64,000 bases of DNA. Origin: Chenopodium formosanum (lineage: Eukaryota > Streptophyta > Magnoliopsida > Caryophyllales > Amaranthaceae). The DNA lies in assembly GCA_024500155.1 (NCBI GenBank), contig CM044860.1:3766501-3830500 (forward strand). The letters are read 5' to 3'. How positions within the stretch are numbered: the first letter of the stretch is position 1; each line of letters starts with the position of its first letter. Shown here one piece after another: positions 49,401 to 61,873 of the stretch. The translations under genes were made by a program, and so were the position numbers. The notes beneath the pieces were generated by a model. It searched no databases. It was not told the origin of the DNA and saw nothing but the letters and a program-made list of their open reading frames with translations.

Positions 49401-52400
49401 GATGCCAGATTTTTTTTGGTTTTTGGATCAGGGGTGACATGGGGGGTGTTTAGAAGGCAATTTGTATAGGTCACTTCATGTAGTACATGCAATATAAACC
49501 ATACACCACACAGATATCAAAGGAACTAAGGAAGAAATTGAGAGAAGTAAGGTTTTACCTTGAGATTTGGTACACGCACAATCTGAAGTACAGTGAGAAT
49601 TAACGCAATACCCTACCAAAGCAAAAAGTTAGTTAGCAGTTTTAGATTTTCAGCAAGCACCTATAACAAGAAGAAACATTTTAAACCATCCCCGTATGTC
49701 TTTCCCTGGAAATTGGGAAAAATAAAGCATGCTGGGTGGATGCAAAAATTTTAAGATATCTAACGTTTCTCCTCCTTTTAATCCCACCCAGACTCCGGTT
49801 AAAAGTTCAAATCTTAGGTAAAAGAACATTTAATGCTAACTTTCCCCAGCAGAGCATGACAAAAAGAATATTCCACCATAAGTACAAACTACAACAGTGG
49901 TCTGAGCACAATTCTTTTTTCTCTTTTATTGAAAATGAAGTATGTTATTCCAAGTCTTCAGTCTCCCCTACCAGAACTAGTCCTAAGCTCAGTCTTTCTT
50001 TGAATTTGACCCAATTATCTAAAGCCTATTCCAGGACTCAGCCTGTTATTAAACCAAAAATAATGCATGACGCAGCAAAGACTGTAATCAACGCAATGTT
50101 CATAAGTGGTAAAATAGGTAGAAGCCGTAGAACTAAGGAAAATGGATAAAGATAAATTCATACAAGAATATCTTGACCAATCCATGCAAAGGGCTCCCGG
50201 CGGTAAACACCCCAAAGAACAGCACATACTATGCAGAACGGAGAAACAGCCATAGCCAGATATGAGACTGCTCCAAAGATGGGCACTTTAATAAATGTTC
50301 CGGCAGCATGTTTAAAGCACCTGAAACTATATTTGCAAGCATGTCAGTTTATTCTGCACTTTACCCAAATTTATTTGCACAATATCACATAGACTTAGCC
50401 AACACATCATAGGATTGGATCTCATGTCACCAGACAGTACAACATGCACTTAGCTGAGAAAAGCATCAAATTGTTGCAGATTATTTATTTATTTAGATAG
50501 AGTTTAGAAATATGGCATAACAAGAACTTCAAGCAATATGTAAGCGTACCTTGATAGCAACGCTACCAAGCACGTTTGCAAACCCTGTACAAGATCATAG
50601 AGCTTAGATCAGTACAGATTTTAACAGTGAAAAACAAACATTTTAGGTAAATACTTATGGTTGAGATGCCTCTCTGATCATACATAAATGTAAAGGATAA
50701 TCAGGATCTGTTCTGCCAAAAGAAAAACTGAATTAAACTGCAGTTGTGCAACTTATGAGCTGCGCTTACCTCTGCTCCACCAATGCAAAACAGAACCACC
50801 AGAACATCGATAAACCAGAGTGACATAAGTTTGTACAGCATAACCAAAAACAATGAAGCAACCACAACGAAAAGAAATGCTGATCTGGTACTAATATCTA
50901 CAAATGCAGATGAACCAGTTTCTTCAGAAACTGCAACCTCCTCTGATGCATCCTGCAGAACAAAATCAAATAATTTGATTTTATCATCCATTTTCACCTT
51001 TTCAAACAAGAAAATACACAAGCATCCAAAAATTGCATGGCAGAACCTTTAACATCTTATCATGTTCAATAGCTGCCTCCCTTGCATTCCATGCGGACCA
51101 ATAAGACGCACATAAAATAGTGCCGACAGCCATGAGCCACAGAAAAACTTCTGCCACATCAACTTCTGGGCGCTTTGGAGAGTACAGCTGCACATAAACT
51201 GAAGAAAGGGAATCCTGTAAATAGTCATAGGAAATGAAAACCCATGCCAAAAACAATGGCTGTTCAAGCCATACATGGTTACCAATACGTGTCAATCAAA
51301 GCAATTATATCTTACCCCTAGAATTGTTGTACAATAAATCTTCCAAGGTTTCACCAGCATATATTGGTAACATGACAGCAGGAATGCGGATATTTGTATC
51401 AGCATCCTCCTCACAGACCATTTTAAAGAGTTCTGTATGAAAGATCCAATGAATAGTTATGCTCTCTAGCTGTAATAGAGAGATTTCACACAACAGACAT
51501 CAGTTGTGGTTCTCTGTTTGCACAAAAAGCCATACCTCAAGCCATAAAGAATCTATCCCACAAGGAAAAATAGTAAATTTCTACCAAAAGAGCAATTAAC
51601 CATTGTCTCATCACCATTTTACCAAGACTTCTATAAAATCAAGGTCAGGGGAACATAGGAGTGTACAATGGACATGTATTATGGGGTCTATAGAGCAGAG
51701 AAATCCTGAGACCAGACACATACATACAGATATGCTGATTTCCGACAATTTTCAGATTTGGCATCAATAGCAGATCTGATTGGACAAACATCACATATGT
51801 GTGCCAAAACATGTAATCACTTTAAATTTGGGGTCCTATGAAAAAGCTTCACACTATTAACCAATAAACAAAACCACCACTGCAGGCCTGCAGCTGTATT
51901 CCTAAGTTGTGATCTTGCAGTCACAGAATGTGATGGTTTGCAGCAGTTGGGATATGGAAGTTCGGCCAAGATTTAATACTTTGATTTCTTGTCTCTTGCA
52001 GATTGCAGTAACAACACACTGACCTTCTCTAGCCAGAAAAAAGTCGTAAAGCCTTCAAACAAATTATCAATTGAATTTTTTTAATAGATAGTCCATTGTG
52101 GAGAACTGGAGATAAGCCCAGATTTTTTAAAAAAAAAAAAAAAAAACACATTCAAGGCCATTGTGGAGCAACCAATATATAGGCTTCTTTGAGAAGGTAA
52201 AATGATGCGGCCATGACTTGACTAAAAATCCAATAACACTAGGCCTTCACCAAACTTAAGTTAGCATGATAAAGCAAGAAAGAGAGAGCGTGAGGACCAG
52301 AGGCCAGAAGGATTTGTGCCAACGGATAAATCTTCCTTGTGCAAAATTAAGGACACTACATTAGCAAACAAAACATGTTTGAAGAATAATTAAAACATGT

Positions 52401-54466
52401 GTTAGAGCACCGCTGCCACCATAAACTAGGCAAAATAAAATAAACACTTCGCCTGAAACTTTTAAAAGGGCACATCAAAGCATACGAAGTAGCAGAATCC
52501 ATAACAGAGAAGAGATAGAGCAAATACCTGTGCTATTGTTTACAATAAGGATAGCTGAAGCACCAGCATCTTCTGCAATGTTTGTCTTTGTAGTAAAACT
52601 GCAATTACCACGGTATACTAGTATAGCTTCACCAGTAAGCTACACATAAAATGAAAGAAAAGGCATAACTATTAAAGGAGGAATAAACAGATAAACGCTT
52701 GATAAACGAAAAACTTTTCAAGGAAAAAAAAAGGGCACAATTACCTAATTGATAAAATATTCAGGTCGCAAACCTCATGTGGAATTCAACTCAATGATGA
52801 ATTTCTAAACACTTTCTTGAGCATAACAATCCATTACATATTACTGTATACTACATGGGCTAAATATAACTTATCTAACTTCACTAACGAATTAAATATT
52901 ACTCAAACATACGTCTTGCGGGCAAACAATTGGAAGGGGGCAAATTTTTGCCCTTCCTATTTCAGCTGATGCTTTACGTGTTAGCTCATGGATCTTTTTT
53001 ATCAGAACCAGAACTTGCAGATAGCAGTAGCATCTCCAAGGTGTAGTATTTTCCATTTTTATAATTAAAACATACATGTCCGAGGCAATGAAAGGGGTAT
53101 GCTACTTGGAGAGTATCAATTATGTAATCAGGAGTTCTGGGACTTAAGGAATCCCAAATTACTTCGAAGTACATGAAACTAGATAGATGATAATAATAAT
53201 ATAGTATACTAGATAATAGACAAATTAGGTAACCCATAATAGCCATGGGAAGTCAAACAAAAATTGTTAGATTTACTACTGTAATCACAGTACCACCTTT
53301 GTAGGATATTCTGTTAAAAGACAGGCAAAATTTATCTTAGATTTTTAGGAGTATATTATGTAAAATATAATATTGGAGAACATAGCTGAAAACAAAGATA
53401 TGAACCTTATTTCTGGGAGGACTGCAACAGTCCGGAGGGTCTGCCAGAGCGAGTCTTGTTTGGTTGGCATGCTTTTCCTTCGACTCCAGTGTTGGCCCAA
53501 ATCGAGCACCGAGTCCCACATACTCATTATCCTCAAATCCATCAACCCATGTTGGCACCTTAACCTATTATGATAATAACGATCACAATGTTTTAACATT
53601 CCTAGATCACTTGAGGAAAAATCTACATAATTCAGCCATAGGCCTTAAGCTCTACTTGATCAAAACCCTTATTAAAAAATCCAAATGTTCTGTACAGCAA
53701 TATATCAAAAGCACAAGATATTAGCTTGAAGCTGAAATGACTACATATAATTCCATCACAACTTCACAAGATATATGTAAAAACCAAATTAGGAACAACA
53801 TCAAAACAAGATTATAAACTAATACCAAGTAGTAATTATTATTATAGATATCATTATCATTAATTTTAAAAAAAACCAAATATCAAGGTTTCGATGTTAG
53901 GGTACTTCACCCGGTAATTCAAAGCATAGTAGACTCTGACTAATCCAGATTTGAGCGTACTCAAGCCCCAACTGGGAAGGAAACTCTCCCAACAAATGAT
54001 CAAACAAAAAGTCACCACTCTAGATTTGTAGTGACTAGTGAGCATAGCTCTACTATACCCAACCCCACATCTCTCAATCAAAAATCAAAATAAAAAATTT
54101 TTACCATTTTATTGAATTGAAAAATTATACATAAATCATCCCAAGAAAAAAAAAAAGTCAAAGGCCCAAAAAAACAAGACTTTAACCAAAAGAACACCCA
54201 CAAAAATCAAAACGACACCCATTTCAGCTCTAATTTCAGAAATTGATCAAATCAAATCAAATTAAGCAACTAATCATAAATCATATGCATCTCAAAAATA
54301 CTTAAAATTACTGAAAATAAAACAAAATTACCAGGACAAAATTGTTTTCACAGCCAGGCTTCTTGGGAGCTTTATTATCTTCATGAACTATGTCACCGCC
54401 ATAAACCCCACTTGAAAACCACCCAACAAAAAAACAACAAATTCCCAAAAATCTCCAAAAAATCAT
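46424..54466 (-). CDS. SPPL4: Signal peptide peptidase-like 4 type intramembrane aspartic protease, 14 exons
   Basis: This is a GxGD aspartic protease that cuts single-span membrane proteins within the bilayer of the endomembrane system. Exons are 54466-54332, 53564-53406, 52639-52528, 51432-51316, 51198-51047, 50952-50770, 50584-50550, 50320-50164, 49612-49559, 48441-48349, 48256-48114, 47629-47559, 47137-47054 and 46530-46424, giving 533 residues (family about 540). A signal peptide (about 1-24) leads to GDIVHEDN.APKKPGC and a lumenal PA domain with paired cysteines (DCCSP, RGNCSF). Membrane segments follow from AEVFLWLMAVGTILCASYWS. Catalytic motifs are intact: YD at 380-381, GFGD at 431-434 and QPAL with PAL at 488-490. 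GPTLESKEKHA, PPDCCS and PCPHVRLH favour SPPL4 over SPPL2, judging from memory. Introns carry two notable tandem duplications (48954 and 46982). Confidence 0.95.
46982..47053 (-). repeat. Tandem ~35-bp repeat that multiplies a 5' splice donor in SPPL4
   Basis: On the minus strand GTAAGT occurs at 47053 (the donor used for the exon 47054-47137), at 47018 and at 46982. The first two are followed by the same sequence (atcatattttctgagcactg with ataacca). The coding exon is intact only with the first donor. Use of the second would add 35 bases and reach an in-frame TGA. Confidence 0.85.
48954..49279. repeat. 163-bp tandem duplication in SPPL4 intron
   Basis: Two units, 48954-49116 and 49117-49279, differ at only about three positions. 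They lie in the intron between the exons 49559-49612 and 48349-48441. Confidence 0.92.
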
Positions 54467-54787
54467 AGAATTTCTTCAACTATTTTCCCCTTAAAAATCA
54501 AATCTTTCTCTCTTTTTTATAGGGTTTTTTTCTTCAAACTTATGGGTTTCTTGTACTACCATCAAATTAATATAAAAAAAGAGTTTAATTTACATTAATT
54601 TTTAATTCAAACAAAATAGTGAAAAACACAACAGAAGCTAGAAAGAAGGTGGGAGTTAGAGGAGAGAGAAGAAGAAAATGTTAAGGAGGTTAAGTCATCA
54701 AACAAATGTTTTTTAAAAAAAAAAAAACTTAATTTGAGTGTACTTTTTATTTATAGCCATTGATTTTTAAACAGGGATGATCGTACG

Positions 54788-54853
54788 CCACGTGTTGATT
54801 TAGCGCGTGAATTAAACGAACCAATAAAAGCGCCGGAGATTGGGGCACGTGGC
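54788..54853 (-). promoter_or_regulatory. Two ACGT-core elements upstream of SPPL4, one resembling ERSE-II
   Basis: CCACGTGT at 54788-54795 and GCACGTGGC at 54845-54853 are G-box/ABRE-type palindromic cores 320-390 bp upstream of the ATG. On the plus strand ATTGG at 54839 is followed one base later by GCACGTGG, one mismatch from the unfolded-protein-response element ERSE-II (ATTGGNCCACG). Function is inferred from motif and position only. Confidence 0.4.
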
Positions 54854-55790
54854 GTCCGTACAAAAAGGGAGTTTAGTGCTTCGACGGTGATGTTAACTGG
54901 TTACCGGTTGAACCGGTAATTTATCTGAAGAAAGAGAAAGAGATAAATGTAGTTCCGTATTGAACCGTACAGATAAGACAATAAAAAGGAGGGAGAGAGT
55001 AAATTGGAGACAGTGATTTTTATAATAATTTACTTTATAGAAGTTGTATAAAATGTCAACAAAAAAAAGTCAACAAAAGAAAAAGGAAAATTAAAAAAAA
55101 AGGTGAAAGGTGAGTGGACTGACATTTCATATTTATGGTTTTCAGGTTAGTTTTTGTTGTTAGAAAAAGGATATTTGAGAACTTTAAGATAAATAGTCAA
55201 CTTATTTGATGAGGATATTTTTGACTTGTGCTATTTGATTCTTTGATTTCTGGCTAAGAAATGTAGTCCATATTAATATACATCAGGTGAAAGCTTATGT
55301 GATACACGATTTTATTTGTATTTTTTAAAAAATATTTATAATATTTTAAATAGCAAGTTGTTATACTTATATCAAAATCACCATTAATGTGATATAAAAA
55401 CTTTTTTTTTTAAAAAAAAAAACACATAAAAGTTTGTTAATTCCATTTTGATGTGTGTGTATATATAATGTTAAATTTTTTAAAAAGTAAAATATTACAC
55501 AATTGATAAATAAAAACTCATACGGAGTATATTCTATTTGTTCATTTTTTGTTTGTCTCATTTAAAATTTACAATTAACTGTAGAAAAAACATTAACTAT
55601 GAGAATATTTGATGAATTTAGGAAAAACATGTTTAATTGGAATCCAATTAGATAGATTTATTTTGATGTGTAGCTTTAAATAGCAAGTTACTTTCATTTT
55701 AATTATTATAGTGCATGGTCAAGTATATAGATGTTCAAATTTGTGCATTAGAAACTGTATAAAAGGCAAATAGAAATGAATGGAGAGGGT

Positions 55791-56250
55791 AATTTTTTTT
55801 TTTTTTTTTTTTGAAAAAAGTTAATTCATTAATTAAAAGTCATACAACATATACGATAAAAATAAAAAACAACCAGAGAGACATCAATATATTTTACTTT
55901 GACAAAACTTAGATCACTATAAGAGAAATCTGCTAGCACAATCGCTCCTCTTTCACATCGCGCTGCTTCTTCCTACAGCTTTTCGCGAGGGGTTCTATTG
56001 ATCTGCAATAGTTTTGAAGTAGATTTTGATTCGATTCTCTTGAATGTCGTAGACATACAAAAATTTGTTGTGATCCTGCACAAAGCTCCATCAACAAATT
56101 AATTTCCAACGAAAAACAAACACACTTGACCCAAGAAGATCTCACAAAGGAGATTAATAAATCCGATAAAACGGAATGATAGATCTAATAAGGCCTTATT
56201 GTAAGCAAAATAAACAGAAATAATAATATGTAGGAAAGGGAAAAGAAGAG
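55791..56250 (-). mobile_element. Possible retroposon 3' end with poly(A) tail (minus strand)
   Basis: A run of about 22 T on the plus strand, followed by gaaaaaagttaattcattaa, reads on the minus strand as a 3' end with a poly(A) tail. Inward there is a 70-codon open frame without recognised homology. No target duplication was established. Confidence 0.25.
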
Positions 56251-56675
56251 ATAAACTAATTCAAATGCTTTCCAAAGTTAAAAAAAAAAATTATTATTAT
56301 AAATTTTACTGTAATTTGTATTCTCTCTTTTTTTATCATGCTCTTTTTTAAAGGGAAAAAAAAAAGTGGCGGGATTTTTTAATTTTTTTTTATTGTAAAT
56401 GCAACTGTGTACTGTTAGGATAACTCTATTGAATAATTTAGTATAAAGTAAATATAGATGTTCTTTATTTGCTTGGTTATTTTTTTGAATGGGTTAGAGC
56501 GCAATTAAATTATTTCAACTCTATTAACTAACGTAGAAAATGGGTAAACTACTCTTAATATTTTACTTTTTTTCAATGGAGTACTCATTTATTGACTTGT
56601 AAAAGTACAAAATAGGAATTAATGTTTAATTTTGAAATTTGCACTCTGTGATGTAGTGAGAATACCACCTCCATA

Positions 56676-56870
56676 TGTTAAGATAAGATAGTGTCTTTAG
56701 GGAATATACTTTATATATCCATGTGATTATATTGTATTATCTTTATGTAGAATAGAATTTTCCCTAAGCTAGATTAATTAGAATCCTTCGTTGATTAGGT
56801 TTCTATGTGATTGTATAAATAGTTGATTGATGATGAATGAGAAGATCAAGACTTTGTGATTAATTTGACA
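56676..56870 (+). mobile_element. 5' LTR of a truncated Ty1/copia element
   Basis: The 195-bp segment begins TGTTAAGATAAG and ends TTTGACA. It contains a TATA box (tataaat, 56814) and is immediately followed by TGGTATCATGAGC, close to the copia primer-binding site complementary to initiator tRNA-Met (TGGTATCAGAGC). No matching 3' LTR is present in the window. Confidence 0.7.
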
Positions 56871-56954
56871 TGGTATCATGAGCTAGGTTAAAGAAACCCT
56901 ATTTTTTTTACTGTAAGAGTTGAGTGAAAAAAAAAGTAGAAAATCTTGAAAAAG

Positions 56955-58334
56955 ATGGGTGATAAAGTGGCAGGAAGCATGCACACCCAGAGGTCTTTGA
57001 CCACTACAAATGATGCATCAAGTTTAATTGGTGTTTCAGCAGAACAAATTCAACAAATTATGGATGTTTTACATTCGAAAAATAAGCAATTGCAAGGGAA
57101 GACAAATTTGATACCTTGGATTGTGGATACGAGTGCATCAAATCATGCTTACTTGTGATTTTATGGTGCTAAAAAATGTGAAGAGAATATAAAATTGTCC
57201 CGTTGGTTTGCCAGATGGGCAATCGGCTAATGCGGATCAATTGGGAATGGTGATATTGCCAGGAAGATTAAAACTTGATAATGTGCTATATGTGCCACAG
57301 TTAACTTGCAATTTAATTTTTGTGACTCAATTAAGTGATGAATCCAGATGTACAATGCAATTTAATAACAAATATGTTTGATATAGGACCCGCAGACGAG
57401 GAAGGTGATTGGTGTAGGTGAACGTGAAGATGGACTGTATTTTTTCCACGGTGTTCCTCAAGTGAAGGTTCTAGTAGTGGATGGAGCATCATCGTTTGAC
57501 CTATGGCATCAACGGATGGGACATCCCTCGGAATCGGTGTTGCGAATGATTCCAACCGTGAGTAATTCTTTTCAGAGACATAATAAAGCATGTGATATTT
57601 GTCCTCGGGCAAAACAATCTAGGTGTAGTTTTCTGATTAGTGAAAATAAAGCCATTCGCATATTTGAACTTGTTCATATAGATTTGTGGGGTTCATATAA
57701 AACACCTTCTTCGTGTGGGGCTCATTATTTTTTAACAATAGTTGTCGATTTTTCTAAAGGTGTTTGGATTTATTTATTGCAGAATAAAACGGATGTTGAA
57801 TTAATGTTTTTGAATTTTGTTGCTATGATTAAATGCCAGTTTGATCAAGTAATAAAAATTGTTAGAAGTGACAATGGGACGAAATTTAATTCCTTGAGAG
57901 ATTATTTTTTGACAAATGACATTTTATTTGAAACATCTTGTGTGGGAACATCTCAACAAAATGAGAGAGTTGAGAGAAAATATCAACATATTTTAAATGT
58001 GGCAAGGGCTTTGAGATTCCAAGGAAATTTGCCTTTGAAATTTTGGGGGGAGTGTGTTCTAGCGGCATGTCATTTGATTAATAGGATCCCGACCCCATTG
58101 CTTGACAATAAGACACCATTTGACGTATTATTCAACAGACCTCCGTCATATGAGTATATTCGGGTATTTGGTTGTTTATGTTATGCTCATAATCAAAGAA
58201 GTAAGAGAGATAAGTTTACGAGTCAGAATAGAAAGTGTGTGTTTTTGGGATACCCATTTGGGAAGAAAGAATGGAGAGTATTTGATTTGGAGACCAAAAA
58301 TCCCGTGATGTACGATTTTTTGAAGTTAATTTGA
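56955..58334 (+). pseudogene. Ty1/copia gag-pol remnant: protease fragment, GAG-pre-integrase and integrase
   Basis: The internal region directly follows the LTR and primer-binding site. The first frame (ATG at 56955) holds the end of gag (SAEQIQQIMDVLHSKNK) joined to a protease fragment WIVDTSASNHAYL, then a stop. After a broken stretch, the frame from 57405 encodes a zinc-binding GAG-pre-integrase region (LWHQRMGHPSE ... CDICPRAKQ) and an integrase core, with D in VHIDLWGSY, D in VRSDNGTKF and the QQNERVERK block. The frame ends at 58334. Most of gag, all of reverse transcriptase and RNase H, and the 3' LTR are missing, so the copy is not autonomous. The distance between the second Asp and the catalytic Glu appears two residues shorter than typical. 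Confidence 0.88.
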
Positions 58335-58689
58335 CACGTTGATGTCTACTAACATTTGAGAAATGCTAAACGATTGATTAATTAAAAAGTTATCTACCTT
58401 GTACCCTGTCATTACTCTTTCTTTATTACTCCATAATTAGCTAAAAAAAAAACCTATTCTAATTAATGAATGGAGGAGTCCGTACTAGTTAATCATATAT
58501 GGTTCATGGGGACCTTATTCATGTCTAATCTACGAGCTAATCAATCAACATCCTACCAATCCACCTTCTCCGACTATTTTATCGTACTATAATATTATTT
58601 GCGCGTACTATGTACTTATTTATGAATTGATGACCCTTAATCAAGATTAAGGGTATGTTTAAAATATCAATATTCAATGTACTCCACAC
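58335..58689. other. Intergenic after the copia remnant; nothing recognised
   Basis: AT-rich sequence without coding or LTR resemblance. The copia homology ends abruptly at 58334, so the element's 3' half was deleted or never present here. Confidence 0.4.
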
Positions 58690-59330
58690 TAGTAGTGAGG
58701 AGTAAGTATTACCCACTATCAGGTATGGGTAATACTATCCAATACCACAATATATTTTTTATTATTTTTCTTTTCCCTTTTTTTTTTCCCTTTCCTCTTC
58801 ATCTTCTTCCTCCCTTAAACCCTTTCCCCACCTTCATGGATAGCTCCCATTGCCGGCCAAACCTCCGCCCACCACACCTTCACCTCCAACAGCAAGAAAC
58901 CCACCCCACTAGCTACTACCTTAGTTGAAAATCCAAAAACACGCAACTATCTCCGTTAAAAATCACTGAAAACCACCCAAAAAAACATAACCCAAAAACG
59001 AGAGGCACAAACTTATGGCTCTAGCCATTAAAATCGGTGAGTTCTATGCTGGAAATCATTGAGTTCGGTCGAAATTGACGATGGTACTTGTTTGTCGGTG
59101 CTCAGTTATTATTAATTTATTACTGTTATTATTGGTTTGTGTATTGTTATTCTTAGTTTGTATACTGTTATTCTTAATTTATATACTGTTATTAAGAGGA
59201 GAGAGACTACATTTTTACAACATGGGTAAATAATTCGTGAAATTACATTTTTGCCCCTGGCATGGGCCCAACGAGCCCATACCTGGTAGTGGTCTATCAC
59301 TACTCAGTAGTGAGTAGTACTACACTACTA
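58690..59330. mobile_element. 641-bp element with long degenerate terminal inverted repeats
   Basis: The left end TAGTAGTGAGGAGTAAGTAT with downstream cactatcaggtatggg is roughly the inverse of the right end cccatacctggtagtgg ... gtagtactacactacta. The interior includes three near-copies of 'ttattcttagtttgtatactg' around 59110-59190. No transposase frame is visible. It is bordered on the right by the SINE target sequence. Confidence 0.55.
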
Positions 59331-59355
59331 TGGGTAGTTTTAGGGTACTATTATT

Positions 59356-59502
59356 TTTTTATTTTATTTTATTTTTAAGGTAAGGAGGATTTCTTTGTAA
59401 GTTAGGGGGAAATAAGGGATCCAATTTACTTGAGGTGAGAATCAAATCCTTCTTACAGGGGTGGAAGGAGGGCCTCCAACTAGTAGGCCAACCTTGATTC
59501 TC
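59356..59502 (-). mobile_element. SINE with a 17-bp target site duplication
   Basis: The direct repeat tttagggtactattatt occurs at 59339-59355 and again at 59503-59519, flanking a 147-bp body. On the minus strand the body starts aatcaaggttggcctactag, carries a B-box-like GGATTTGATTCTC about 45 bases in, and ends in an A-rich tail (taaaaataaaataaaataaa) abutting the duplication. This is the expected structure of a Pol III-transcribed short retroposon inserted by target-primed reverse transcription. Confidence 0.8.
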
Positions 59503-59519
59503 TTTAGGGTACTATTATT

Positions 59520-60994
59520 GGGTTAGTTAATTAGCTTTACTATTTCAAAGGTACATGGGACACACATTCACCATGACACAGTAGTTGAGCAAAATCGAGA
59601 GTTGTTACACCATCTAACAATAATTCAATTACTTGTATTAATTAATACAATAATTAATTTTAGCAAACATATCCAAATAAAAAACGTATTTTATCTGTGT
59701 ACTCCAATCATATGTAGTACACGTTCGAGCATACCTAAATTAGCACTGCATATGGCCCATACTTCCATAGCACTCATCTTATGCATGCAGCTGTATGTAC
59801 TGTCTAATTGTCCATGTACTCTGAATACTCTAGAGCTTAATGTAGGAGTAAGTGGTACTTTATTATGAGCCACTTGTGAAATTAAGCGGCTCGTCTATCA
59901 AAATCAGATCATTCATAATTCATCTTTGAAAAAACTTGATTAGAGATTTATTTTATAGACGACTTGAAATTACATACAAATATACAATGTATTAAAATTA
60001 TGCGATAAGTCTTTTGCGTAACCAATTACATGTTGTGCTCCTATTTGTTTATAAGAATAACCCTATAAGGATATAATAATCATATTTATTCATAAAAGTA
60101 ACCTTATTTTATCCAGAAGAAAAACTCCACTAATTATAGTAATAACTACAATTAATAATAAATAAAAAAAGTAATTTCATTAGTTCATTCGAGTAACCTA
60201 TTATCTTGTTTTGACTATTTACAAAGTAAATGAATAACTCTAGTTGTTTATAAAAGTGTCCATTAGCTAGGATAATTTATTTGATCATCGTCGAACTCCA
60301 TTACTCAATAATCTTATATGAATACTTCGAATTTGAAGTGGTTACATCATCAACTAAATGCGTCTTATTACAATTTAACACAAAATTATTACTGTATTTA
60401 TTGTAATCATCTTATATTCTCATCTTATAAGCATTTAATTTCTTTTTCTTTGATAAATAAGGCGTCAAGATAATAATGAAAATTATTGAGCAACTATTTG
60501 CATGCTTTCAATGAAAAAAAAAATAAAAAATAAAAAATAAATAAAACGGACCCACTAATAAAAGAGTGCACGGGCTGAGGGGTCCTTTCAATGTACGGAA
60601 TGAATATCCTACATCAACAAGACAATAAGCTATTCCACACGGATTATTAATTTATTGACATTATCTTCCAATTTTGAGAACGACTATATACCAAATTACT
60701 TGTATTATCGTTATCTTTGATTTGAGATTCCATGTCATTTTTATGAAATTGTGGTTGATACTTGATGTTATGTATGGAGTATTATTTTTCAAATATACTT
60801 TGTACTAAAATCTTGATGATAAAATTTAAAAATTTATAATTTTGAGCACCATCTCTCAATACTTTAATCAATTAAATTAATTAGCATTCATAAATTTGAA
60901 AATGTGTATTAACTCAATATTTTTATTGAATATTTAGGTGTGATTGGAGTGTGGGAGTTTGTGTCAATTGCCAAAGGTCTTAGGTCGTCCAAGT

Positions 60995-61032
<38 letters not shown>

Positions 61033-61537
61033 GAAAAAGATATTTGCACTCTTAAGGGTTACATATAAGAAGCTAAAAGTGAAAAGAACAGACAATAAAT
61101 AAACATTTATTACACTGATTTACTTGTGAATTGTCGATAAATTCTCAACTTAATACTAAAAAAAAAGTATATTTTATATTACAGCTCTTAGAGCAACTCC
61201 AATGGTTATAGCTATGAACTTGCTTGCAATTTTCAAAGGTCTCTAATTACTAACTTGACCATTGGAGCTAAAAAATACAATTAGCTTGGCCAAGCAAATT
61301 AGTTTGTTTGACAAAGGTCTAAACTAATTTGCTTGACAAAAAAGTTTCCAAAATTATTGGAGATTAATATATTAAAATAATTAAATTTTTAGGGCTAATT
61401 GAGAAAGTCAAGCTTATTTAATTAGCAAGCTACTCCATAGTAGCTACCTATTGGGACACAAAATAATTAACATAGCTTGAAATCATATGTGGCATGATAA
61501 GCTAATTTAACAATTAGCTTAGGGCTGCATATAGCAT

Positions 61538-61542
<5 letters not shown>
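59520..61542. other. Intergenic, AT-rich; possible MITE near 61190-61540
   Basis: No gene is recognised. An A/T homopolymer of about 35 T lies at 60997-61031. From 61190, gagcaactccaatggttata and the inverse tgaccattggagct (61257) suggest a MITE of the common 'gagcaactccaatgg' kind, but the right end was not fixed. Confidence 0.35.

Positions 61543-61592
<50 letters not shown>
61543..61592. repeat. (TA)25 microsatellite
   Basis: An uninterrupted TA tract of about 50 bases, followed by T-rich sequence, 280 bp downstream of the PUB stop codon. Confidence 0.9.
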
Positions 61593-61596
<4 letters not shown>

Positions 61597-61873
61597 ATTT
61601 TTTTTTTTTATTTCTGACGGAGAAATTTTGGACTTTATTTCTTATCATATATACAAATACTGAAAGATTTTAATATATTGTTTCAAAAAAAAAAAAAAAA
61701 CTTTAATACATCTACAAAATCTCCATTTTTAGATTTCCACCCCACACTCTTAGCAATTAACAAACTTACAAGATCACTCAAGAATAGAAAAAAGAAGAAT
61801 AAATTCATCACTGCTATTTTTTTTTTTGTGGTTTGCAAGGAAGGCAATTTGAGTGTTGCAGAGAGCCAGAGAG

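Noticed and set aside
49736..50149. 137-residue plus-strand frame in the SPPL4 intron
   Set aside because: Antisense chance frame in intron sequence; no conserved motif, no splice or promoter support.
58677..58928. 83-residue plus-strand frame within the inverted-repeat element
   Set aside because: Low-complexity Phe/Pro-rich translation with no transposase motifs.
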